Below are positions 54,828 through 64,000 of a stretch of DNA of 64,000 nucleotides, piece after piece. The translations under genes were made by a program, and so were the position numbers. Origin of the DNA: Trissonchulus latispiculum (lineage: Eukaryota; Nematoda; Enoplea; Enoplida; Ironidae); the NCBI GenBank assembly GCA_030248195.1, contig JASAND010007741.1:1-64000 (forward strand), in the 5' to 3' direction. Position 1 is the stretch's first letter; every line of letters starts with the position of its first letter. The notes beneath the pieces are model-generated. The model did no database searches and was not told the origin of the DNA. It saw nothing but the letters and a program-made list of their open reading frames with translations.

Positions 54828-57800
54828 TGGACCTGAGTAAGGTCTTTATAGTGGATCCCTTCACGCTTCTGTAATTTTGCACCATTCCAAGCAAGCTGTA
54901 TGCCGTATTATCCAGAACTAAGCCAACCGACTGTTCCGTTCAACGAATGAGAAATTAATTAACAAATTAATACAGTAGTGTCACCTTTGTCAGGTTTCGT
55001 CTTCCTGAATAACCGTATTCCCCCCGTAGGTACGTCTAAACCGTAACTGTACGATTTCAAACTCAACACGAGGAAGCACGCTTTGCATTGCCGTAGTTGA
55101 GGAGACAGTGCGCCCTTTTGTGTTCAGCGTCGATTAATTTCCCATGCATCAAAGAATCACCTTTTGTTCAATTCTACTGAATTGAAAGTTGGTTAACTAT
55201 TACAAAGATTGACGGACTACCTGCCGTTCTTGTCCTGCCTAATGTAAGGCTAGAGTGTGGATGAAACCGGGCAAAAAGGCAAAAACTACGTCAGACAGAC
55301 AAGGCTACTGTTCGATCCATTGAAGTTGCCAAAGGCTTATCAATAGCCGGATTAACTTTAGCAAATTCGAATCCTGGGGCACCGTTGCTCTAGTTTGCGT
55401 CAACAGGTACTTTCTGGAAGCAAGCAGATGTAGCTATGCAAGCTGTTTGGAAAAATGGCCTGAATACTTTTTAAAATCTGAAAGATCGCACGAAGACGTG
55501 CGTAGTTACATGTAATCAGGTATAGTAAATAAAAGTGTGTACGTAAATAGATATGAAGTGGAAATAGATTTCAGGATACATGTAAATGGCTACTAACAGT
55601 ACCTAGTTGATTGGGATACCCCTGACGATTCCCTTCCTGTAATCAATTCAGTTGGGCATAAAAAGTGCGGTCCGTATAGGCCAATGCTAATATACTTATG
55701 TAACTTGGCACGGTGTTCTCGTATTTATAATTCCTATACCACAACAGCATGCAATTTTTACGGATTATCTGATTTTATTAACATCTGTCCAAATTAATCT
55801 GATTTGTTTGTGGTCCTTAATTTGAACCTTAGGTATGAATTGAACTAGTCTCGCAGGTTATGACCTGTGAGCATTTAGACATCAAAAACTAAAATTTGAG
55901 TGGCATAAATTTAGAACGCACAGCTACATTTCTGATTATTTTGGGCAAGCATTTGAACCGCCACAAATCGAAAACAGAAGATTAATCCTGAGATCATATA
56001 GTCACAAATCTGAAACTACACGAGGGACTTGAATCCGAACAAGAAAATAAAGTATCATACAAATCGTGAGATAATCTGCTGCCTTCTGAAAGGCTTTAAC
56101 TTCTGTTGTTCTTGTTTTCCTTAATCATTTGAGTCAAAATGCTGACAATAAGAAGCCAAAAGCGACAAACTTTCCACACAGAGTTGTTTGCAAAACCTCT
56201 AATACAATGTGTATCTTCGTGGATTTTGATGTAGCGAGATCCCTTTAATACAGTGAGCAACCAAAGACAAGGTATATCATCCCTATGAAATGACTAATCT
56301 GGAAAACAACAGCTTCGTGAGCGGGGGCCCGAGTCAGTCGCAAAAAGGTCTTTCGATGGCAAATGAACTAATACCAATTAATCACCAATATTCTTATGGC
56401 TCATTCGTCAACAACAAAAGTGTAAAATTTGAGAATAGTGATTAACTAGCTCTTGTTCTTGTTTGATTCCAACTAACTACTAACATTTATATATATATAG
56501 GAATGACGTCAGCTACTACTAAGTGCAACACAGTCACCGACATAATACCAAGGACCGGAACCAGAAATCCAAAAGCAGGAATCAGGCTCAAGTCATTGCA
56601 AAAAAGAAATTCTGCTGTCCGTTAGATAACAGGACAGAGTGGGCGGAGATACGGCGACAGGGCAAAACTTTCAAATCAATTTAGACAATTTCTTTCTTTA
56701 TTTATTTATTGGTTTATTGATTTAAGTATTTATTTATTTATTTAATTTTTGATCTACCAAAACCAATATGACATTATTGCGATGAAGCGATGAGGAATTC
56801 TTTTTAGCCCACTTGTGATATTTTGCTGATTGATTGGAACCAGCTGCTAGTCTACGAATATGGCAATGGACTCGAACAATTCGGTCCCTAAACGGTGCTA
56901 AATATTAATGACGGATTGTTTCTTTAAATCAATGTTTTCGTCAGCTAATGAAAAACTAAACATGCAAGCTTGTTCCATAGTGAGGAAGAAACGGATTTCA
57001 GATCTGTCATCCGCCAAACCGTAAACCCCTTGACGCCCAATTGTTCGGTTTCCCTTGGCAGGCCCGCCCCCTTACATATAAATCAAAAATGTCGGATTTC
57101 GTGAAATCGAAGATTTTGTGATATTTGAACTCTGCGTGCTCAAAAACGAGCATAATACCTAATTTTAGCTCAAACGGACATGTTTTAAAATTCTTGAGAG
57201 TGAATGGGGGTAAACGAGATTAGACCCAATACCTCATGGGCAACAAAGTATGCAACAACGTATAAACAAAACAAACAATTCAGAGAGTATCGAAGAAACT
57301 ACCCAAATCTGGAATAGAAAGCCCAATAGAAAAGTCTCAATACGTGTCGTTTAATACTATAGATTTGAGTTACTAAAAACATCTGCGTTCGCATGCCAGT
57401 AGCTGACAGAGATTGTAACCCTTATCTATAGTTGATCTATAGATATCTGGCATATACAATTCCAGTTTGGAGATAGTATCACTGGGGACTTGAACTCTAC
57501 AGGATTTCTGTACCTGAAATAAGAAAATGTCAGCCAGTGACAGCCCTTTTGTAGCAGCTAAAGCTGAAACTTTTGATCCGATTACTTTGTTACAGACAAG
57601 TTTTCTGCCTAATCTTTCAGGTAAGTCGGATTTTACCCTAAAACAACTTTGCTGTCCTGCTGTACGGCCAGTTCATTCCGGTAATTAATTAGGCCTGACT
57701 TAACAGAAGGAAGGGAAATCCTTTTATTTTGATCTCGACCTGCAGAAGTTGCGAAGATACAGCAAATAATTAGTCATAATTTCCTGAAGGTCATTTAGAG

Positions 57801-58020
57801 ACACATAAATTAGGAAAGTCATGTGAGCTGTCTGAGTCATAAGTGTCTTGTCAGTCTGCAACAAATCAGAAAAAGACTAACAATAATCAGTTTAAAAAAA
57901 TTTCAGAATTTCCCTATTTAGTAATATTAATATTTTAGTAATTTTTAAATGCTTGTTTGTTCTACGGATTCTACAGTTGATATTGCCAATGGGACATTGA
58001 TAAGCTTGGTATTGGAGTTT
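54828..58020. other. Gene-free AT-rich stretch
   Basis: No gene recognised. A TTTATTTATT microsatellite lies at 56690-56752. Confidence 0.5.
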
Positions 58021-58181
58021 AGCTGATGGCCCGATGGTGTATCGGTTAGCAAGTCGGACCTCGAAGCAGAAGTAAACGTTGTTCAATCTCCAGCCAGATC
58101 TTTCGTTTGAAGGGTACATGGTGTCTGACGCCTCCCCTTGGTGATTTTCATCCACCAGCACTTTGTATAAGCGCTACAAAT
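58021..58181 (+). mobile_element. tRNA-derived SINE, copy 4 (short)
   Basis: The head GATGGTGTATCGGTTAGCAA is A-box like; AGTAAACGTTGTTCAATCTC is the decayed B-box region; the end TAAGCGCTACAAATG matches the family 3' end. Much of the body is deleted. Confidence 0.6.
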
Positions 58182-58298
58182 GACCACTGTAAAAGTACGA
58201 AAATATCAAATATGTAAATATAGTAATAAGTAATATTAAGACATGTCGTACGATGTTTTTAGGTTTGTCAATTTTTAGTTAACAGATGGTCAATGGTG

Positions 58299-59478
58299 CA
58301 GAGATGAAACCGGGTCACTATTTGCTGACCCGGTGACCCGGTGACCCGGTCGACCCCTGACCCGGTGACCCGGTGACCCGGTGACCCGGTATTTTTGAAA
58401 ATTCAGGTTTAAGCTTGGAAAAATTAAAAATACTTATATTGGGGTGCGGTGAGTGTTTTTGATCTTTTTGGACATTTTTGGCGTCTATAATAAAACGTTG
58501 GGCAAACTTTTTTATTCTTTAAGGTAACAAAGGAAAGTATATATTGCAAGTAAACGGAAAAATCAAAATTGATTTGCACGATTTCGCACGCAATGTGATG
58601 TGAAGTCAACTACATAACCTTTTGAATCAAACGAATTGGAACAAAATACTTTGCCAAAGTCATCACATCATCTAATTTTAGTCATAGAGCTTAACATAAC
58701 ATAGCACCTTTGTGTTTTAGCATTATATTAGTAAAATATTGTATTTGGTTGAGGGTTTCACTCATCGGAGATTCTTTGGAAATATTTTTGCTTATAGCTA
58801 ACTTTCAGACTATACTAATCAAACAAAACTTCATTAGTTCCTAGATAGTAAGCCATAACAAATTAGAAAAAGTGCAGAGCAAAACTCAGAATCTGTACAC
58901 CTTGTTTTACTGAGATTTTCCTTTTTATTGAGATCTGAAACACACAGTCTGACCCCTTCCCTCCAAAAATGATAGCATCGGCGAAATATCACCTACAGTA
59001 GATGGCGCATGGAAAATTTTGGATTTTAAAACGAAGATTTCTGGCTCTCAGGGACCATGCAATAGTTTTCATGTTCTAAGTTGAGATTCAACGCAATCAT
59101 TGTATTTTCAAACCTAGATCTAATCTTGACAGGGCATTACAAATGTTTGTTTATGAGGACACTACAGCTACAAGCATTTAAAAACTTAAGAATATTCCCA
59201 TTGCTAGTTTTTGAATAATTATTAATTCCCATTGCTAGTTTTTGAATAATTATTAATTCCCATTGCTAGTTTGTGAATAATTATTGAAGTTTTCAGGTGG
59301 TAGAAACTGGTAAAAATTCTGAAAAATATCCTTTAACAGCATAAAAATTCCCCCAATCAAAAATACCGGGTCAAGACCGGGTCAGAGCTCCTGACCCGGT
59401 GACCCGGTGACCCGGTCCATATAGTGACCCGAACTGACCCGGTGACCCGGTGACCCGGTGACCCGGTTTCATCTTCTG
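58299..59478. mobile_element. Non-autonomous transposon with GACCCGGT subterminal arrays
   Basis: AGATGAAACCGGGTCAC (58302-58318) is perfectly inverted at 59458-59474. The CAG...CTG outer ends fit a hAT-like element, but no clear 8-bp target duplication was found. Both ends carry arrays of GACCCGGT, the kind of repeat transposases bind. The AT-rich centre has no transposase. Confidence 0.7.
59194..59286. repeat. 31-bp tandem repeat, three copies
   Basis: ATTCCCATTGCTAGTTTTTG plus 11 bases, starting at 59194, 59225 and 59256; the third copy differs slightly. Confidence 0.9.
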
Positions 59479-59960
59479 GTATGAAGTAATTTTAATTTCA
59501 GAGCAGCATATTCTACCTAATTAGGTTTTGGTTTTTTCTGATTTATGACATCACACTGCCAGGTTACTGCAATTAAGCATTACTGTTTTCTATATTTGTT
59601 TATAACACTGTATTTATATAAAATACTATATAAAACTTTAATAAGTCGAATGTGCTGTCTATTTGATCATGTCTATTTGAGCCATAATTATTTGTTATCA
59701 TATTTGAGACAGCCGTTGCTATTCAACGCTGATGTCGTAAACGTTGGTCTGACATTAAAATTTTAATTACCTGCTTTTGGATATCGTTTATATGATATGG
59801 TTTTAGTGTTTATTACCCTACCATCAGTTCTTGAAATTATAACTGAAATAAAACCACACTCTCGTAGCTGAACACATTCTTTTGCTCACCAGTTTTGGGT
59901 AAGCCTGAATAATTGGCATTTTGTGAGCATCTCTCCAACGTTTCGCTTCATTTTATCGAC

Positions 59961-60101
59961 ATGCTAATTTTAAATCTGCACTTTCTACTTATGATTGCAT
60001 TGTCTTTGCTGTTGGCTGCACCAATTTCATCGGCTCCTTTGAATGTTGGACCAAAGCCAGGGGTAATCAAACCAAAGGATGTGAAAGTTAGAAAGAAGTG
60101 A
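59961..60101 (+). CDS. Small secreted cationic peptide precursor, 46 residues
   Basis: ATG at 59961, TGA at 60099. The N-terminal half is a strong signal peptide: a Leu/Ile-rich core (NLHFLLMIALSLLLAAP) then ISSA before a likely cut. The predicted mature peptide is about 21 residues, PLNVGPKP followed by a Lys/Val-rich end finishing in VRKK. It is strongly basic and Pro-containing and has no Cys, so it is not a disulfide-rich toxin or defensin. AATAAA at 60136-60141, 35 bp past the stop, supports a real transcript end. A 5' non-coding exon is possible. I do not recognise the family; a neuropeptide or antimicrobial role is speculative. Confidence 0.6.
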   Translation: MLILNLHFLLMIALSLLLAAPISSAPLNVGPKPGVIKPKDVKVRKK

Positions 60102-60135
60102 CTAAGAAGCTGAATCAAAGCATGTTGATATGATT

Positions 60136-60141
60136 AATAAA
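60136..60141 (+). terminator. Poly(A) signal AATAAA for the small secreted peptide
   Basis: AATAAA in GATTAATAAAGAATT, 35 bp beyond the stop codon. Confidence 0.6.
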
Positions 60142-60193
60142 GAATTTCAGGTACTGTGTTAGAACTGCATAAAATAGTCTTACCTATAGCTAA

Positions 60194-60697
60194 GGCCCCA
60201 TTTTTTAAAGATTAAACGGATTAGATTAGATTAATCCGCATTAAAGGAATAGCACCTCGGATTAAACGGATTAAAATTTAATCCAACGAGTTAAACGAGT
60301 TAAACAGATTACATCTTTAAATCTTAAAACTTAGTCTTATTTCTTTAATGCACCTAGGATTCAAATTTTAATCTAATCCTGTTACTCTATTCACACTTCG
60401 GATTAAAAACTCAACGAATTAATTTTAATCCGACCTGCTTAATCGGTGTTTCTTTAAAGATTAATTTTAATCCGTTTAATCCGCCGCCTGCTTTTTTTCA
60501 ACTAGCTTTTAATCCTCGTGCAGCTATGCAGAATAAACGGATTAAAAGTTGACGGATTTTTAATCACTGTTTCTTTAATGGAGGGTTTAATGAATTAAAA
60601 AGAACTCGTTTAATCCGCAGATTAAAAATGGTCGGATTAAACGAGTGATTTTTAATCCGTTTAACCCGACCATTTTAATCTTTAAAGAAATACGCCC
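60194..60697. mobile_element. TAA-flanked MITE, PIF/Harbinger-like
   Basis: The ends GGCCCCATTTTTTAAAGATT and, inverted, GGGCGTATTTCTTTAAAGAT are flanked by TAA on both sides (60191-60193 and 60698-60700). Three-base TAA duplications and GGSC ends fit PIF/Harbinger. The interior is filled with ATTAATCCGTTTAATCCG-type repeats. 504 bp, non-coding. Confidence 0.65.
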
Positions 60698-61060
60698 TAA
60701 GTTAAACTGATTGTTAGAATTAAAACAAAAATTAAAATCTGTCAATTACATTGATAACTGACTTAAACTGTTGTTTCAAAGTTGGCCAATAAGAGGGGTA
60801 CTGTAGATTTCACGAAATAGGGTGATGAGTCGACCAGAAATTGTCACAAATTCTGCTCTTTCCTTAGGTATTATTTGAGATATAAAATAACGAAAAATCA
60901 CTGTGGGGTTTATCTATTATGCCCGTTTTCATGCACAGGCGGAGTATACCCTTGAAGTCGTCAGAAATCGGTCAAAGTCCTATTAGCTAGCCAAATCTAC
61001 TACGTTGTTTCCACTTTGTCAATTGTCATCTTCAATTAAACATTTACTTTTACAAATTTT
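60325..61060. repeat. Tandem duplication, left copy
   Basis: The MITE interior and its right-hand flank (60325-61060) recur at 61085-62165 with a few per cent divergence, the second copy being enlarged by an inserted MITE. Confidence 0.8.
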
Positions 61061-61084
61061 ACAACCGGATTAAACCTTTAAACC

Positions 61085-62165
61085 TTAAATCTTAAATCTT
61101 AATCTTATTTCTTTAATGCACCTAGGATTAAAATTTTAATTTAATCCTGTTTCTCTATTCACACTTCGGATTAAAAGCTCAACGCATTAATTTTAATTCG
61201 ACCTGCTTAATCGGTGTTTCCTTAAGGATTAATTTTAATCCGTTTAATCCGCCGCCTGCTTTTTTCATCTAGCTTTTAATCGTCGTGCAGCTATGCAGAT
61301 TAAGCGGATTAAAAGTTGACGGATTATAATTTTTAATCACTGTTTCTTTAATGGAGGGTTTAATGAATTAAAAAGAACTTGTTTAATCCGCAGATTAAAA
61401 ATGGTCGGATTAAACGAGTGATTTTTAATCCGTTTAACCCGACCATTTTAATCTTTAAAGAAATAGGCCCTAAGGAACCTCATCCATTTCTAAGGCGTAT
61501 ATTAACCCAAGTCTACGCTAAGCGGAGCGTAAATTTAAGCGTAGATTCAAACCGTAGACATAGAGCATCTACGCTTGCTTCTTTCCCTTTGTGAATGTTT
61601 TTGCACACGTTTTTATAATGCTGGCTTTTGGAAAAAAATTGCTGCCGTCATTCAAAGCACAACTTGTTACAAAGGTTTTTATAAAGCTAACATCAAAACA
61701 CCAAGTCTTTGCTTTGCACATTGGAAAGTAGCTACGGTTACAAGAAAGTATTTACGCATACCGTAGACTAGGCCTAGACTAAATTTGATACACGGTAGTA
61801 AAATGGATGGGGTTCCTAAGTTTAGTTAAACTGATTGTTATAATTAAAACAAAAATTGAAATCTGTCAATTACATTGGTAACTGACATAAACTGTTGTTT
61901 CAAAGTTGGCCAATAAGAGGGGTAGATTTCACGAAAAAGGGTGATGAGCCGACCAGAAGTTGTCATAAATTCTGCTGTTTCCTTAGGTATTATTTGAGAT
62001 ATTGCCAAAAATAACAAAAAATTACTGTGGGGTTTATCTATTATGCCTGTTTTCATGCACAGGCGGAGTATATCCTTGAAGTCATCAGAAATTGATCAAA
62101 GTGCCTCTAAATTGTTTAGCCAAATCTACTACGTTGTTTCCACTTTGTCAATTGTTATCTACAAC
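61085..62165. repeat. Tandem duplication, right copy
   Basis: Copy of 60325-61060. Its first part (61076-61470) is a 5'-truncated copy of the TAA-flanked MITE; the flank resumes at 61820 after the inserted element. Confidence 0.8.
61474..61816. mobile_element. 343-bp MITE inserted in the right copy of the duplication
   Basis: Terminal repeats GGAACCTCATCCATTT and, inverted, GGAACCCCATCCATTT, with TAA at 61471-61473 and 61817-61819. The left copy of the duplication reads GCCCTAAGTTAAACTG across this point, which is the unoccupied site. The interior has inverted GTCTACGCT-type blocks and no coding. Confidence 0.8.
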
Positions 62166-62221
62166 TAAACATTGACTTTTTCACAAATAAAAACTACACA
62201 CTTTCGCTCTGCCACTGTCAG

Positions 62222-62490
62222 GCTCGAGCGCTTATGTTATTGCTGGTGGACGAATAAAAAGCCGAGGACAAACCCTAGGCGGAAGGTACCAGGCACCCTT
62301 GTGTCCACGAAACCAGGACCTAGGAAAGAGAAGGGAAGACGGAAGCTCAGCTGTTTCACACAGGATTAAAAGCAAAGAATTAGTCCACCGGTGACTGAAC
62401 CACGACTCTTCTGATCTCGAGTCAGCCATGCAACCACTACACCACAGGGTCCTCAGCTGAACTCCCATATCAGGCTTATGAATTTGTCCT
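62222..62490 (-). mobile_element. tRNA-derived SINE, copy 5 (near full length)
   Basis: On the minus strand: head GGTGTAGTGGTTGCATGGCT, B box GGTTCAGTCACC, body with GAGCTTCCGTCTTCCC and CCTAGGTCCTGG, and GTCCTCGGC. Its upstream CAGCTGAGGAC and GATATGGGAGTTCAGCTGA match copy 1. Confidence 0.7.
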
Positions 62491-62970
62491 ATGCTTTCTT
62501 CAGTACAAATCGGGGCTTTCTGCCAGTCAGCCATTACTTAAGTCCAGCTCGGTTGCGTGATTGTAAAATATGTAGGTACATTTTCAGATTAATTCACGTG
62601 TAGTACTGAGGCTGCTGCGGTTGGACGGTGACAGCTGAGCAGTCGGCTGTCAGTTTCAGAAAACGCCGGACCGAAGAATATCTTGGCTGGCAGCTGTTGT
62701 CTCGATTTGTGGCTAATACAAGATGCCCTATGCTTTGAAATATATCTAACTTCACTGTTTTGATTTAACGAAAATCCGATAGTGGAGGTTTGACACTAGA
62801 TTTTGACACTAGCTGGAACGTTTCAATATTCATAACATTACAATAAAGTTCGTGTAATTGACTGAAATTGTTAAATTCCTTTCTGTCCCTTTTTTTCGAT
62901 CAATTTTATGCAATCAAATTGCTCCTAAGTCTCGTAGGATGTCATCCAGCAGTTAATCAACTCAAGAAGG
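62491..62970. other. Upstream region of the Cys-rich membrane protein gene
   Basis: No gene recognised. It would hold the promoter and 5' untranslated region of the next gene; no clear TATA box found. Confidence 0.4.
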
Positions 62971-63429
62971 ATGGAAAATTTTCAGATCGTCATTTTCTGC
63001 TCATTACTCAGAAATACCGTAAAAGGCAATCAAGCCTGTTTGGCACCAGTTCCTAATAGTTTTGGCAATTATTTTTCCACCAAGCAAGACTGCGTGGACA
63101 GTGGATGTGACGAGAGTCTGTGTCACGGGGCCTTGATGAATTGCTATCAGTGCATCAGATGTGTCCAAGGTGACATGTCCATAGAAGAGTGTCAGCGCCA
63201 AAAGTGCACCGTATGTCCGAAAACAGTTTTCGGTTGCCACTATTGCGAAAAGCCAAAACCGGAACCGACCGACACAGCGACGGCAGAAGACAAGCAGGAA
63301 AGGGAAAACAGGATTACTTCCGCTATTGTTGTTACTGTTGTCGGATTGTGTATTTTTGGTGGCATAGTTTGTGGATGTCTGAAGTGGTGCGGGTTTTGCG
63401 GCAAGTCGAAATCCAGTACCAGTTCCTAA
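62971..63429 (+). CDS. Cys-rich single-pass membrane protein, 152 residues
   Basis: ATG at 62971, TAA at 63427. Residues 1-22 are a weak signal peptide (FQIVIFCSLL core, ending near GNQA). The ectodomain of about 75 residues holds twelve Cys, several in CYQC, CTVC and CHYC pairs, enough for six disulfides. A Pro/Glu/Thr/Lys linker follows, then one membrane span (SAIVVTVVGLCIFGGIVCGC) and a short tail KWCGFCGKSKS whose Cys could be lipidated. This is a type I surface protein layout. AATAAA at 63537 marks the 3' end. The first residues might instead come from an upstream exon, since an acceptor-like TCATTACTCAG ends near 63010. Family not recognised. Confidence 0.6.
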   Translation: MENFQIVIFCSLLRNTVKGNQACLAPVPNSFGNYFSTKQDCVDSGCDESLCHGALMNCYQCIRCVQGDMSIEECQRQKCTVCPKTVFGCHYCEKPKPEPTDTATAEDKQERENRITSAIVVTVVGLCIFGGIVCGCLKWCGFCGKSKSSTSS

Positions 63430-63536
63430 ATTTGCAAAGTCCGACTTGGAGACTCCTAATTTTACTGATGCGGCAGCATTAGTTGTAGCAACTTAATTTT
63501 AAAGGCACGTACCTATTTGTTGACGAAGACTAACAA

Positions 63537-63542
63537 AATAAA
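63537..63542 (+). terminator. Poly(A) signal AATAAA for the Cys-rich membrane protein gene
   Basis: AATAAA about 108 bp beyond the stop codon. Confidence 0.5.
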
Positions 63543-64000
63543 CGAACCATTCAATTGATGCTTTAATGATGACTTTGGTAAATGATTTTTAACGTTTACA
63601 TAGGGGACTGCTTTTATTGAAATAGATTTGCCTTAAAATAAGCAGCCGTACTGCTGTTAACTATACCATTGGGCTAAGCCAGTGCGGACCGACCTGAACC
63701 GATTTTTATTTGGGTGTAACACCGGAACTTGTCGGATAAAACAAAGTATTGTAAAGTAGGTGGTTTGCGTTAAGTTAGGCAAACGATCAATGCTGCAGTG
63801 ATCACTGATATCTCAGTATATCTCAGAAATCTTAAAATTTTAGATTTGACGATTTTCCCAACAAAGCACTTATGTAGTTGACTTAAGCCTGGTTCATACA
63901 TTTTGTGCTTTTGTGCTTTGTGGTTTTGTCTTTGTGCTTTGCCTAGTGATGTTTCAGGCACTGAAACTAAAACTGAAACTGAAACTATTTTGGGATGAGA
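63543..64000. other. Gene-free right edge
   Basis: No gene recognised. Short repeats TTTTGTGCTTTG (63900-63945) and ACTGAAACTAAAACTGAAAC (63960-63985) lie at the edge. Confidence 0.4.

Overview
This is nuclear DNA of a multicellular eukaryote, most likely an invertebrate animal. The evidence is seven-transmembrane receptor genes split by GT-AG introns, Ty3/gypsy and BEL/Pao LTR retroelements, tRNA-derived short repeats, many small terminal-inverted-repeat elements, and genes ending in AATAAA signals. I cannot name the phylum. No bacterial operon, rRNA gene or CRISPR array is present. Most of the window is repeat-derived or unrecognised AT-rich sequence.

Layout. (1) 1 to about 11.5 kb: 3' part of a Ty3/gypsy retroelement entering from the left edge. 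Its polyprotein (protease, RT, RNase H, integrase) ends in an OTU-type cysteine protease domain, now frameshifted. Downstream lie two related accessory genes of unknown function; the second is broken by an exact 68-bp tandem duplication. (2) 11.7-15.0 kb: hAT-like and TTAA-flanked inverted-repeat elements. (3) 15.1-51.4 kb: four two-exon rhodopsin-like GPCR genes, all on the minus strand, with the same phase-0 intron after the TM4 region. Two subfamilies alternate as A1 (15.1-18.3), B1 (31.8-33.7), B2 (41.7-43.1), A2 (46.3-51.4). B1 and B2 lie inside a segmental duplication of roughly 2.7-3.2 kb. A2 carries a decayed Ty3/gypsy copy, antisense, in its intron. Between the genes are SINE copies, a tRNA-like triplet, a BEL/Pao remnant and several large palindromes. 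(4) 52.4-54.9 kb: a foldback element, a GC-rich repeat and a short non-autonomous LTR element carrying a gag-integrase fusion and a 33-bp minisatellite. (5) 58.0-62.5 kb: SINEs, a transposon with GACCCGGT subterminal repeats, and a tandem duplication with nested TAA-flanked MITEs. Two small genes lie here or just beyond: a 46-residue secreted cationic peptide (59961-60101) and a Cys-rich single-pass membrane protein (62971-63429).

How the parts relate. The receptor cluster looks like a lineage-specific, possibly chemosensory, expansion by tandem duplication in a transposon-rich region. It lacks several hallmark class A residues (DRY, CWxP, the TM3 cysteine, and N in NPxxY). The most novel part is the retroelement at the left edge, with its OTU domain and a duplicated Cys-motif accessory gene family that I do not recognise.
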